Assembly: GCA_017442805.1 (NCBI GenBank)
Contig: JAFRZA010000034.1
Location: 1 to 64,000, forward strand
Direction: 5' to 3'
Source of the DNA: Erysipelotrichaceae bacterium
GTDB lineage: Bacteria; Bacillota_I; Bacilli_A; Erysipelotrichales; Erysipelotrichaceae
Length of the DNA stretch: 64,000 bases
The notes under the pieces were generated by a model, which was not told the origin of the DNA, ran no database searches, and saw only the letters and a program-made list of their open reading frames with translations. Both the position numbers and the translations under genes were made by a program. Shown here in pieces: positions 33,282 through 41,333 of the stretch (positions are counted from its first letter, which is position 1; each line of letters begins with the position of its first letter).

Positions 33282-33824
33282 ATGAGCAACAACAGACAGC
33301 TGGTCACCGTCAACAGCCAGCCGTATGAGCTGATCAGGCTGCTGGGCCACGGCAAGGGCGGCTACAGTTACCTGGCGGAAAGAAAGGGCCGGCAATACGT
33401 CATCAAGCAGATCCATCATGAACCCTGTGAGTACTACCGTTTCGGCAACAAGCTGGAAGCGGAACTGAATGACTATGACCGGCTCAGAAAAACCGGTATC
33501 CGGATACCGGAGATGATCGACGTCGACGTTGAGAACGAGCGCATTGTCAAGCAGTACATCGAAGGCGTTACCGTCTTTGAACTGATCAGAAGCGGCCGCA
33601 GCGCCGAGGTATACCTGGAACAGGTCCGCGACATGGCTGATCTGGCAAAAAGGGCCGGGCTTAACATCGACTACTTCCCTACCAACTTCGTCATCAGTGA
33701 CGGGACGTTATGGTACGTGGATTATGAGTGCAACCAGTACATGGAAGAATGGAACTTCGAAAACTGGGGAATAAAGTACTGGTCGGTGACCGAGGAGTTT
33801 CTGAAATATCTGGTCGAACACTGA
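33282..33824 (+). CDS. Minimal protein-kinase-like protein
   Basis: A 180-residue kinase fold, shorter than usual. Visible parts: Gly-rich loop LLGHGKGGYSYLAE (20-33), Lys42 in YVIKQI, catalytic loop NIDYFPTNFV (Asp130, Asn135), and Asp147 of VDYE in the DFG position. No activation segment or large C-lobe is present, so it resembles Rio or aminoglycoside kinases more than Ser/Thr kinases. The substrate could be a protein or small molecule. Coupled to the methyltransferase gene with a weak ribosome site (CGGA). Confidence 0.8.
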   Translation: MSNNRQLVTVNSQPYELIRLLGHGKGGYSYLAERKGRQYVIKQIHHEPCEYYRFGNKLEAELNDYDRLRKTGIRIPEMIDVDVENERIVKQYIEGVTVFELIRSGRSAEVYLEQVRDMADLAKRAGLNIDYFPTNFVISDGTLWYVDYECNQYMEEWNFENWGIKYWSVTEEFLKYLVEH

Positions 33825-33875
33825 AGTGTACCGATCAGGATCTCTGACAGCCGGAAAGTGTCATAAAACGAAATC

Positions 33876-33909
33876 AAAAGGGGCTGTAATGCTGTACAGT
33901 CCCTTTTCT
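33876..33909 (+). terminator. Terminator after kinase-like gene
   Basis: AAAAGGGGCTGTA pairs with TACAGTCCCTTTT (13 bp, one G-T pair), loop ATGCTG, tail CTT. It may also work on the opposite strand for the methyltransferase. Confidence 0.8.
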
Positions 33910-33929
33910 TATGGCATTTTATCAGATTG

Positions 33930-34547
33930 TCAGTTTCCGAGCGTCAGGATCGCGCCGCATTCGGAAACGGCACGGAAGGTGATCTGCGGAAAGAACCGGC
34001 GCATTCTTTCGGCGACGAAGTAGTATTCCTCATCATCCCATTCTTCGCCCGCCTGCAGGGCGCATCTTTCCCGGTCCGCTTCGCTTTCGAAGGCGACATC
34101 GCCGATGATGATCCGGCCTTCCGGCTTAAGCAGTTCAAGCAGCCGGGAGAGCAGAATGACCTTCTGATCGTCGGTGAGATGATGAAGGCAGTAAGTGGAA
34201 ACGATGAAGTCATAGCGGTGTTTCTGAAGTTCCTCAGCCAGGCCGTCCGCCAGGTCACCCTGATAAAGCCGGGCCCGGGGCATCTTAAGCTGAGCGCGTT
34301 CGATCATCTTCTCCGAGAAATCCTGCCCGCAGATGAGGCAGCCGTTATCGTACAGCCGGCTGGCCAGCATGCCGGTACCGAAGCCAAGCTCCAGGACGGC
34401 GCAGCTGGGTTTTTTCATGATGGTCTGATAAATGTGATCCATGATGTCCCAGTATCCGGCAAACGGATAGCCGTCGCTTTCCGCGGCGTTCATGATGTCT
34501 TCCTCATAGTCCTGGGCCCAGTTGTCAAACCCCTTTCTGTCCAGCAT
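33930..34547 (-). CDS. Class I SAM-dependent methyltransferase
   Basis: A 205-residue methyltransferase. Motif I is AVLELGFGTGMLASRLYD; later motifs are GQDFSEKMIERAQLKM, STYCLHHLTDDQK and LLKPEGRIIIGDV. Close in layout to YrrT/UbiE-type small-molecule methyltransferases; substrate unknown. ATG 34547 has GGGAG 7 bases upstream; ATG 34571 would place that site in the coding part. A TATAAT lies about 10 bases before 34571, so it has its own promoter. Confidence 0.87.
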   Translation of the reverse strand: MLDRKGFDNWAQDYEEDIMNAAESDGYPFAGYWDIMDHIYQTIMKKPSCAVLELGFGTGMLASRLYDNGCLICGQDFSEKMIERAQLKMPRARLYQGDLADGLAEELQKHRYDFIVSTYCLHHLTDDQKVILLSRLLELLKPEGRIIIGDVAFESEADRERCALQAGEEWDDEEYYFVAERMRRFFPQITFRAVSECGAILTLGN

Positions 34548-34600
34548 GTCATCACTCCCTTTCCCGTCCATTATATATCATTCTTAACATGGCCGAAAGA

Positions 34601-34622
34601 AAGCCCGGAAGATTCCGGGCTT
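34601..34622 (-). terminator. Terminator after clostripain-like gene
   Basis: AAGCCCGGA/TCCGGGCTT stem with a 4-base loop; on the minus strand TCTTTC follows. Confidence 0.75.
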
Positions 34623-34631
34623 TGCGGTTGG

Positions 34632-36863
34632 TTACCTGCTGATCGGAGTTGTCCAGTAGGTCTGGTGATAGAGATCAGTGAACTGATAGGTCGCCAGGAC
34701 CTTGTAGTCGGCGATGCTGATGTCACCGATGTGGATCGTACCGTTGACCGTGAACGGATCATTGAGCGGATAGGCGTCAACGAAGTTGCCGTTGTAGTCA
34801 TAGTAGTCACAGACAAACTGCAGGACATCGCCGTCTTTCAGCGCCGGCAGATCTTCGCCGCCGTTTTGAGCGGTGAGGTTCTTGGCGACGACCGGCTGAT
34901 CGTAATCATAGGTGGCTCCGGCAACGACGCCCTTGGGGTTCTCGTTGGAGAAGTTAAGGATCAGGTGCGCCTTTTCGCCGTTGAGCAGTACCGGTACCTT
35001 TCCGTAGATGGAATACTCAGAGCCGTCTTCATTGTAGGTGGCGGAGACATAGTAGTACGGAATGACCGTCCAGTTCTGTTCGTCGCAGCTCAGGGCCAGC
35101 CAGGTATCGCCGCCTTCGGCCTTCAGAGCGTTGCCTTCAATGGTATAGGTGTCATCGCAGCCCAGGTCAATGTAGCCCTTGCCGTCGTCGACGAAGACGT
35201 TGAGGACCAGCTCATCGACCATTGACCACTGCTTGTCGGTCAGTTCGATCTTGCCGTTCTTCCAGGTGAGGTCAGCGTCGAAGTGGTTCTCATAGACGTA
35301 TTCAGCCAGCGGCTTGACATCCATGTCGCGTCCGAACAGAAGATCCAGACCCAGTGAGTACAGCGGGTTGTAGGAACCGGTTGAGGATGACTGACCGTTC
35401 AGCGAGCCGCCCAGGAAGGCGCCCAGCAGTGAGGAGATCAGGTCAACGGAACTCTGTGAACTGTAGGAGTCGGTCTGATAGTTGCCCATCAGCGAGGAGA
35501 ACGGGTTGGTGCTGCCGCCGGAAGATACCTGTCCGCTGGTCTGATAGTTGACGAAGTTGCGGATCACATTGGTATAGCTGGCGTCCATCTCCAGTTCATT
35601 GTAGTTCTTCAGAACGTTGTTGACGTACTTGGTGGTGTTGTACGGGAAGTAGATGGAAATGCCGTAGGAATCGGACATGGAAGTTGAGACGTTGTTGTAC
35701 TTGACGGCGCTCAGCAGTGCATCGGTCAGTTCCTTGCCGGCCTGAGTGTTGATGTTGCTGGCGAGGTCAACGAAGTCGACCATGTCGACGCCCTGTGACG
35801 TGCCGTATTCACGGCAGTTGGCGCGCGCGGTCGCTACTGTTCTGTACTGGGAGTTGGCCAGCAGCTCGTTGGCGGAATCCGCGAAGGCGGTCAGCTTGGC
35901 CGGAACGGTCTTTTCCAGTTCAGCCAGGTCGATGATCGACAGGGTCGCGGCCTGCTGAGGAACGTCCTTGGCGGTCTGGGAGACGAAGCTGTCGATGATG
36001 TTCTTGCCCAGTTCCAGAGTGGACATTGAGGTATTCTTGGAAAGAGCGGTCAGCCAATCAGTGTAGTACCAGCCGATGCCCGGCTCAACTTCCTCGGAAG
36101 CGATCATGTAGTCGGCGTGGGGTGCCAGCATCAGAGCGTTCTCCAGGGTGGCCATCAGGCAGGCGTCGAAACCGACGAAGTCGAATTTGACACCGCAGTT
36201 GGTCAGAGCCTCATCGATCTTGGCGGGAGCCATCGGACCGTTGTTGGGATACTTCTCATCATAGCCGTAGCCGCCGACGGAACCTGAACCGTGGTCCCAG
36301 AAGATCAGACCGTAACGGTCAGCCTCGTAGTTTTCGGTGCAGTAGTCGATGAAGCTTTCCAGCGTGTTGTTGGCGACCATGGTGGCGGCGCCGGCGTTGT
36401 CGACCAGACGGTCAGCCTGACCGCCGTCGAGAATGCGGTAGATCTGGTTGACCTTGGTGGAAATGACGTTGCCGTTGCCTAAGTGCCACTGGGTGCAGCC
36501 GCCGGTATAGATCAGAAGGTTGATGTTATCGGAAATGGTCGCGCGGGCCATCTCGGTGATGTCGTAGGTAGCCATCTTGGAGCGGCTCTCCAGGTCGGTG
36601 CCGCACATATAGATCATGATGGTGAAGACGTCCTTGCCGTTGCCCTTAAGCTGCGTGTACTTGGCGCGGGCGCCGGCGGCGACGTTGGTGTCCAGCTTCT
36701 TGGTGTTGTTGCCATGAGTCCAGCTGGCGGAGTTGTAGGTATTGCTGTAGCCGAAACCTCTGGTCGGATCTTCTTCAGGTTTCTTGCCGCAGCCGCTGAA
36801 GGTTACCAGCAGAAGAACTGCCAGTAAGGCGCTCAGCAGTCTGACTGCCCGGTTATTTTTCAT
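34632..36863 (-). CDS. Clostripain-like (C11) cysteine peptidase lipoprotein
   Basis: A 743-residue exported protein. The signal peptide ends in a lipobox VTFSGC, so it is lipid-anchored outside the cell. The C11 domain (about residues 75-430) has FTIMIYMCGTDLE, catalytic His in IFWDHGSG and catalytic Cys in VGFDACLM. A Ser/Gly/Asn-rich linker (YQTDSYSSQSSVDLI) leads to a C-terminal beta domain of about 220 residues. Clostripain-type enzymes cut after Arg or Lys, but the target here is unknown. I prefer ATG 36863 because GAGG lies 9 bases upstream; ATG 36869 would be only 3 bases away. It overlaps the small upstream gene by 11 bases. Confidence 0.9.
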   Translation of the reverse strand: MKNNRAVRLLSALLAVLLLVTFSGCGKKPEEDPTRGFGYSNTYNSASWTHGNNTKKLDTNVAAGARAKYTQLKGNGKDVFTIMIYMCGTDLESRSKMATYDITEMARATISDNINLLIYTGGCTQWHLGNGNVISTKVNQIYRILDGGQADRLVDNAGAATMVANNTLESFIDYCTENYEADRYGLIFWDHGSGSVGGYGYDEKYPNNGPMAPAKIDEALTNCGVKFDFVGFDACLMATLENALMLAPHADYMIASEEVEPGIGWYYTDWLTALSKNTSMSTLELGKNIIDSFVSQTAKDVPQQAATLSIIDLAELEKTVPAKLTAFADSANELLANSQYRTVATARANCREYGTSQGVDMVDFVDLASNINTQAGKELTDALLSAVKYNNVSTSMSDSYGISIYFPYNTTKYVNNVLKNYNELEMDASYTNVIRNFVNYQTSGQVSSGGSTNPFSSLMGNYQTDSYSSQSSVDLISSLLGAFLGGSLNGQSSSTGSYNPLYSLGLDLLFGRDMDVKPLAEYVYENHFDADLTWKNGKIELTDKQWSMVDELVLNVFVDDGKGYIDLGCDDTYTIEGNALKAEGGDTWLALSCDEQNWTVIPYYYVSATYNEDGSEYSIYGKVPVLLNGEKAHLILNFSNENPKGVVAGATYDYDQPVVAKNLTAQNGGEDLPALKDGDVLQFVCDYYDYNGNFVDAYPLNDPFTVNGTIHIGDISIADYKVLATYQFTDLYHQTYWTTPISR

Positions 36864-37074
36864 TTTCATGAACCTCGTCTAACAGTTCAACTGCCTTTTC
36901 AATTATCTCTTCCTTTATCTCTTCCTTCTTCGGAGCGAAGAAGTTGAGAAGACCGGCAAGAAAACCGGAAGAGCGGTTGGCGGACTTGGCTTCGCCCAGG
37001 CCCTCGGCAGCTCTTTCAATCTTTCCCTTGCCTTCGACAATGTTCTTTTCTCTGCCTTTTTTGAATTCAGTCAT
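36853..37074 (-). CDS. Small charged helical protein, unknown
   Basis: A 73-residue protein rich in Lys, Glu and Ala. The N-half (KGKIERAAEGLGEAKSAN) and C-half (KKEEIKEEIIEKAVELLDEV) are amphipathic helices around a short hydrophobic centre (GFLAGLLNFF). A strong AAGGAGG precedes the ATG. It sits between the DUF4428 gene (14 bases upstream) and the clostripain-like gene (11-base overlap). No family recognised; it could be a membrane-touching adaptor. Confidence 0.72.
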   Translation of the reverse strand: MTEFKKGREKNIVEGKGKIERAAEGLGEAKSANRSSGFLAGLLNFFAPKKEEIKEEIIEKAVELLDEVHENEK

Positions 37075-37088
37075 AATACAAAACCTCC

Positions 37089-37637
37089 TTATATGCTAAC
37101 TAATTCTTTAATCTTATTCAGATAATCGTAGGCCAGATCCATGGCCTGCTGATATGCTTCTACGTTGACATCGGTCTTCGGGAAGGTATTGGTCATGAAC
37201 TCCACGCATTTGAAGGGAGCGTCATGAAGGTAGACCTTGACGAAGATGTCGACATAGTTGGCATCCTTCTTGTTGTACTGTTTGGTGATCTGCATCTTGT
37301 CGATCGCCGTCAGCGGGATGATGTCAGCGTTCTCCTTGACAGCGTCCCTGCCTTTGACAAAGAGGATGTTCTTTCCTTCTTCATCGCGGTAGAGATCGTA
37401 CCTGCCGTCAATGACTCTGCTTATCTTCAGGTCCTTCAGGACTTCGGCATTGGCTTTGCGGTATTCGATGTGCCCGTTGAGCTGCTCCAGGGTCATCTCC
37501 GCCACTTCCGCCTTGGTGAGAAACGGCGAGAGCAGAGCGGCGCAGTTACGGCAGATCGTTCCTTCCGCGCAGACCAGTGAACCGTAAGGGGTCAGAGGCT
37601 GGTGACACAGAGAACACTCTCCGAATACATTACTCAT
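37089..37637 (-). CDS. DUF4428 zinc-ribbon protein
   Basis: A 182-residue cytoplasmic protein. The N-terminus carries a four-Cys ribbon (CSLCHQPL ... VCAEGTICRNCAALLSP), the DUF4428 signature as I know it. The rest is a beta-rich domain with PLTAIDKMQITKQYNKK, similar to short PH-like domains. Function unknown. GAGGAG precedes ATG 37637. First gene of a three-gene minus operon, behind a promoter overlapped by a 7-7-7 dyad. Confidence 0.82.
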   Translation of the reverse strand: MSNVFGECSLCHQPLTPYGSLVCAEGTICRNCAALLSPFLTKAEVAEMTLEQLNGHIEYRKANAEVLKDLKISRVIDGRYDLYRDEEGKNILFVKGRDAVKENADIIPLTAIDKMQITKQYNKKDANYVDIFVKVYLHDAPFKCVEFMTNTFPKTDVNVEAYQQAMDLAYDYLNKIKELVSI

Positions 37638-37668
37638 TTTCTTTCTCCTCTAAAACAATGCTAGGTAT

Positions 37669-37709
37669 ATTTTAGCACAACAGCGCCTAATACAATATTT
37701 TTTTGTATT
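37669..37709 (-). promoter_or_regulatory. DUF4428 operon promoter with overlapping dyad
   Basis: On the minus strand an extended -10 TGC-TAAAAT (box 37674-37669) and TATTGT (37697-37692) 17 bases upstream. The -35 lies within AATACAA-N7-TTGTATT (37689-37709), a perfect inverted repeat of the same geometry as the dyad at 28149. Confidence 0.45.
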
Positions 37710-37733
37710 TTCGCCCGTAACGGCAGGTGAAAA

Positions 37734-37742
37734 TGATAGAAT
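37734..37742 (+). promoter_or_regulatory. Extended -10 of MBL gene (leaderless type)
   Basis: TGA-TAGAAT, with TAAGAC then ATG 37749. The nearest AGGTG is too far upstream to serve as ribosome site. Confidence 0.5.
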
Positions 37743-37748
37743 TAAGAC

Positions 37749-38423
37749 ATGAAACTGGAAAAACTGACTGATGACATCTGCATTTATCCCTTTGAGCCGG
37801 ACAGGGACCGTCCGACGCTTTCACTGATACGCGGCTTTCACCGCTGCCTGGCCGTTGATGCCGGGCACTCCCGCGAGCATGTCGGGGAATTTTATCACGA
37901 TTTGAAGGAAAGCGGACTGCCGTTACCGGACATTACCGTGCTCACCCACTGGCACTGGGATCACAGTTTCGCCCTGCACGCGATCAGCGGTGTCTCGGTG
38001 GCGGAAAGAAGGACCCGGAGAAAACTGCGGGAAGCCATGGAAGACGCCGAATTCATCCCCCGCCTTCTGAGCACGGATGAGTATGTCGCCAGGGAATATG
38101 AGAACCGCAAGATCACCATTAGTCTGCCCGATATCGTCTTCGACGAAAGCCTGGACATCGATCTGGGTGGGCTGCATGCTCATTGTTTCCACGTGCCCTC
38201 ATCCCATACCAACGACTGTACCTGCATCCTGATTCCGGAAAGAGGAGTCCTCTACCTCGGCGACTGCATTTCCGGCGCCTATCCGGACTGGATCATCGAC
38301 CCTTTGCCATTTGAGAAACTGATCGAAACGCTGGAGATGATCGACTTCACCGTGGCTGTCGGTTCCCACTGGCCGCCCTTCAGCCAGGAAGAACTGCTGG
38401 CCTATCTCCGCAGCAACCTCTGA
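37749..38423 (+). CDS. Metallo-beta-lactamase-fold hydrolase
   Basis: A 224-residue MBL-fold protein. VLTHWHWDHSFA is the metal motif H-x-H-x-D-H; later ligands are the His of VPSSHTNDC, the Asp of YLGDCISG and the His of VGSHWPPF. Close to glyoxalase II and related thioester hydrolases; substrate not evident. Divergent from the DUF4428 operon. The ATG lies 6 bases after an extended -10, without a ribosome site. Confidence 0.88.
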   Translation: MKLEKLTDDICIYPFEPDRDRPTLSLIRGFHRCLAVDAGHSREHVGEFYHDLKESGLPLPDITVLTHWHWDHSFALHAISGVSVAERRTRRKLREAMEDAEFIPRLLSTDEYVAREYENRKITISLPDIVFDESLDIDLGGLHAHCFHVPSSHTNDCTCILIPERGVLYLGDCISGAYPDWIIDPLPFEKLIETLEMIDFTVAVGSHWPPFSQEELLAYLRSNL

Positions 38424-38432
38424 ACCAAACGA

Positions 38433-38457
38433 AAAGGAACTTGTCGCAAGTTCCTTT
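38433..38457. terminator. Bidirectional terminator
   Basis: AAAGGAACTTG-TCG-CAAGTTCCTTT, 11 bp perfect, between convergent genes; minus-strand tail TCGTTT, plus-strand tail AAT. Confidence 0.8.
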
Positions 38458-38465
38458 AATATGCT

Positions 38466-39527
38466 TCAGCGGTTATGGGATCCCAGATGGATCAGCCGGC
38501 CTCCGAAGATGAACCCGGCCAGGGCGATCATCCCCATGCCTCCGGTTATCATCCATTCCACGATGTCCAGCGAGATGCGGTCACCGGTATTCGTAGGCGT
38601 CGGCGTTGACGGGTTGATAGGATTGCTGCCGCCGGGATTGACCGGATTGTCCGTTGAGTTGTAGTCGGTCTGCCGGATGATGGTGATGACGTAGGCATTG
38701 GAACTGCCGTCTTCAGCCATTACGTTGATGACGACCTGGTTGTTGATCTCTCTTTCAATGCTGTAGGAAGCCTTCGGGTCTTCAGTCTCACAGCTGATGG
38801 TGAATTCATCGCTGGGATCAATTACCAGACGGTAGGCGTTGGTTGACTTGCTGAAGGCGGGGTTAAGGGTTCCCTTGCTGGCAACCAGATTTCTGAGGTA
38901 ACTGTCGCTGCTCTGATGCTTGGTGATCTTCACCTTCTGATCACAGTCAGGAAGCTTATCAGTCTTGGTGCTCTGCACCTGGATGATCTTGGTGCCATAT
39001 ATCGGATCAGGTACTACTACGCCTTCCTCGCCGGCTTCAATGCGTCTCTTGGCTTCCTCAATCTCGGCTTGATTGATAATGTTGTCTTTGTCTTCAACTT
39101 CCTTGTCCTCGGTGACGGTATAGGTGGCCTTGGCGCTCTTGGCGGCAATGGTGGTTTCCATTTCTTCCGTGGCAATGACGATGAAGGTGATCTTGATGAT
39201 TTCCTGATCATTGGTGATCAGGATCGGATTGCTTCCCATCGTGGCCGTGAACTTGATGGTTCCCGCCTTGCTGGTATCAACTTCCAGTTTCCACTTGGAA
39301 GGACTGAGGTCTTCGTACTGGTAGAATGCCAGAACGCTCTTGTCATAGCTGATCGTTCCGGTCACGCTGTCATAGCCGTTTCCCGCAACCATATAGGTTG
39401 AGATGAGCAGATTGTTGACGTTCGTCCTGATGGTGCCGCTTAAAGCAGCCTTGGCTTCTTCAGCACGGACAGTGACGACCGACAGGCTCATAAACAGTGC
39501 AAGTATTAACAGAAAACGCTTTTTCAT
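38466..39527 (-). CDS. Surface protein with cohesin-like and cadherin-like domains
   Basis: A 353-residue exported protein: signal peptide (cleavage near VRAEE); a cohesin-like beta domain (about 30-150; VTGTISYDKSVLAFYQYEDL ... FIVIATEEM); an acidic helical linker; a cadherin-like beta-sandwich domain (about 205-285; YLRNLVASKGTLNPAFSKST ... NAYVITIIR); then an Asn/Pro/Thr linker and a C-terminal hydrophobic segment. Before that segment PTNTGD resembles a worn LPxTG sortase motif, but there is no clear Lys/Arg-rich tail, so simple membrane anchoring is equally likely. Single gene, AAGGTG ribosome site. Confidence 0.83.
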   Translation of the reverse strand: MKKRFLLILALFMSLSVVTVRAEEAKAALSGTIRTNVNNLLISTYMVAGNGYDSVTGTISYDKSVLAFYQYEDLSPSKWKLEVDTSKAGTIKFTATMGSNPILITNDQEIIKITFIVIATEEMETTIAAKSAKATYTVTEDKEVEDKDNIINQAEIEEAKRRIEAGEEGVVVPDPIYGTKIIQVQSTKTDKLPDCDQKVKITKHQSSDSYLRNLVASKGTLNPAFSKSTNAYRLVIDPSDEFTISCETEDPKASYSIEREINNQVVINVMAEDGSSNAYVITIIRQTDYNSTDNPVNPGGSNPINPSTPTPTNTGDRISLDIVEWMITGGMGMIALAGFIFGGRLIHLGSHNR

Positions 39528-39669
39528 TTAATCACCTTACCTTCCTTATCTTATCATTAAAACGCTGTTTCAACAAGTTTTTGCAGCTGATCTCTTGGAA
39601 GCACACAAGAGGCCTACAAAGCCGCCGTGATGTGTTAGAATAAAGACAGAAATCAAGAGGTTACATAAT

Positions 39670-41148
39670 ATGAGCAATTATATTCTAGCAATTGACCAGG
39701 GAACGACCAGCTCGCGCGCCATCATCTTCGATGACGCTCTGAAAATCGTCGCCGTTTCCCAGCAGGAGATCCCCAACCAGTTCCCCAAGCCGGGCTGGGT
39801 TGAGATGGACGGTCATGAGATCTTCACCAGCGTGGAGTTCGTCTGCCTGAACGTCGTACAGAAGGCCGGCATCAATGTCAGCGACATCAAGGCCATCGGC
39901 ATTACCAACCAGCGTGAGACGACCATCGTCTGGGACAAAAAGACCGGTCTGCCGGTCTACAGCGCCCTGGTATGGCAGTCAAGGCAGTCGGCCGATCTGT
40001 GCGAAAAGGTCATCAGAGCCGGTCACGCCGATCTGATCAGAAAAAAGACCGGACTGCCCGTTGACCCTTACTTCTCCGCCAGCAAGATCAGATGGATACT
40101 GGACAACATTGAAAACGGCCAGCAGAGAGCGGAAAACGGCGAACTGATGTTCGGCACCGTCGACAGCTGGCTGGTATATAAGCTTACCGGCCATCAGGTC
40201 CACGTGACCGACGTCACCAACGCGTCGCGCACGATGCTCATGAATATCGATACCCTGCAGTGGGACGAAGAACTGCTGCACATCTGGAACATCCCGGAGG
40301 GCATGCTGCCGCAAATCAAGGCTTCCTCCGAAGTCTACGGCTACAGCAGCCTCTTCGGCACCCAGATCCCCATTGCCGGTCTGGCCGGCGACCAGCAGAG
40401 CGCGCTGTTCGGTCAGATGTGCTTTGACGAAGGTCAGTGCAAGAACACCTACGGTACCGGCTGCTTCCTGCTGTTCAATACCGGCAACAAGCGCGTTGAA
40501 TCGAAGAACGGCCTGGTGACCACCGTGGGCTGGAAGATCGGCGATGAAGTGGTCTATGCCCTGGAAGGCTCGGTCTTCGTGGCCGGAGCCGCCATTCAGT
40601 GGCTGCGTGACGGTCTTAAGCTGATCAGCCGGGCTTCCGAAAGCAGGGAGATAGCCGAAAGCCTGAAGGACTCCGACGGTGTCTACGTCGTTCCCGCCTT
40701 TACCGGTCTGGGAGCTCCCTACTGGGACCAGCACGCCAGAGGCGCCATCTTCGGTCTGACCCGCGGCACGACGACCGCCCATCTTATCAGGGCGACCCTG
40801 GAGTCACTGGCTTATCAGAGCTACGACGTCATCGAGGCCATGGAAAACGACACCGGCATGCTGATATCGACCCTGCAGGTCGACGGCGGGGCCTGTCTGA
40901 ACGACTACCTGATGCAGTTCCAGTCCGACCTGCTGCAGACCAGCATCTTAAGACCCGTCAACTTCGAAACCACGGCGTTGGGTGCCGCTATGCTGGCGGG
41001 ACTGGCCGTCGGCCTGTTCAGTGACAAGAACGAACTGCGCAAACACTACGAGGTTGAAAGATACTTCGAACCGGTGCAGAGCGCCAAGCAGGTTCAGGAT
41101 CTGATAGCCGGCTGGAAGAAGGCAATCAAGGCCACCATGGAATTCTGA
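39670..41148 (+). CDS. glpK: Glycerol kinase
   Basis: A 492-residue FGGY kinase making glycerol-3-phosphate from glycerol and ATP. AIDQGTTSSRAIIFD is the N-terminal phosphate loop. NQRETTIVWDK, DVTNASRTMLMNI, GDQQSALFGQMCF and VDGGACLNDYLMQFQSD follow as expected. Length is typical. No glpF or glpO/D is adjacent, so glycerol uptake and oxidation genes must lie elsewhere. An extended -10 TGT-TAGAAT (39636-39641) and an AAGAGG site precede it. Confidence 0.96.
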   Translation: MSNYILAIDQGTTSSRAIIFDDALKIVAVSQQEIPNQFPKPGWVEMDGHEIFTSVEFVCLNVVQKAGINVSDIKAIGITNQRETTIVWDKKTGLPVYSALVWQSRQSADLCEKVIRAGHADLIRKKTGLPVDPYFSASKIRWILDNIENGQQRAENGELMFGTVDSWLVYKLTGHQVHVTDVTNASRTMLMNIDTLQWDEELLHIWNIPEGMLPQIKASSEVYGYSSLFGTQIPIAGLAGDQQSALFGQMCFDEGQCKNTYGTGCFLLFNTGNKRVESKNGLVTTVGWKIGDEVVYALEGSVFVAGAAIQWLRDGLKLISRASESREIAESLKDSDGVYVVPAFTGLGAPYWDQHARGAIFGLTRGTTTAHLIRATLESLAYQSYDVIEAMENDTGMLISTLQVDGGACLNDYLMQFQSDLLQTSILRPVNFETTALGAAMLAGLAVGLFSDKNELRKHYEVERYFEPVQSAKQVQDLIAGWKKAIKATMEF

Positions 41149-41162
41149 TCAACATGATACTG

Positions 41163-41184
41163 AGCAGCGGAATCCGCTGCTTTT
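41163..41184 (+). terminator. Terminator after glpK
   Basis: AGCAGCGG-AAT-CCGCTGCT followed by TTT. Confidence 0.82.
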
Positions 41185-41333
41185 GTACAGATAAGCAAGA
41201 TATGTTCAGCTTTTAGAAACAAATTACGATAAATTTTTTAAATTTGTGTGATATTAGAGTTCTATTAATGTGTGAACAGTGGTAGAATGATTGTGGATTA
41301 GTGTTTTGTTATGCACGAGGGGGGCATAAGAAT

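Noticed and set aside
41325..41333. G-run in the ribosome site of the adhesin as a phase-variation switch
   Set aside because: Only six G residues; too short to slip at useful rates and outside the reading frame.
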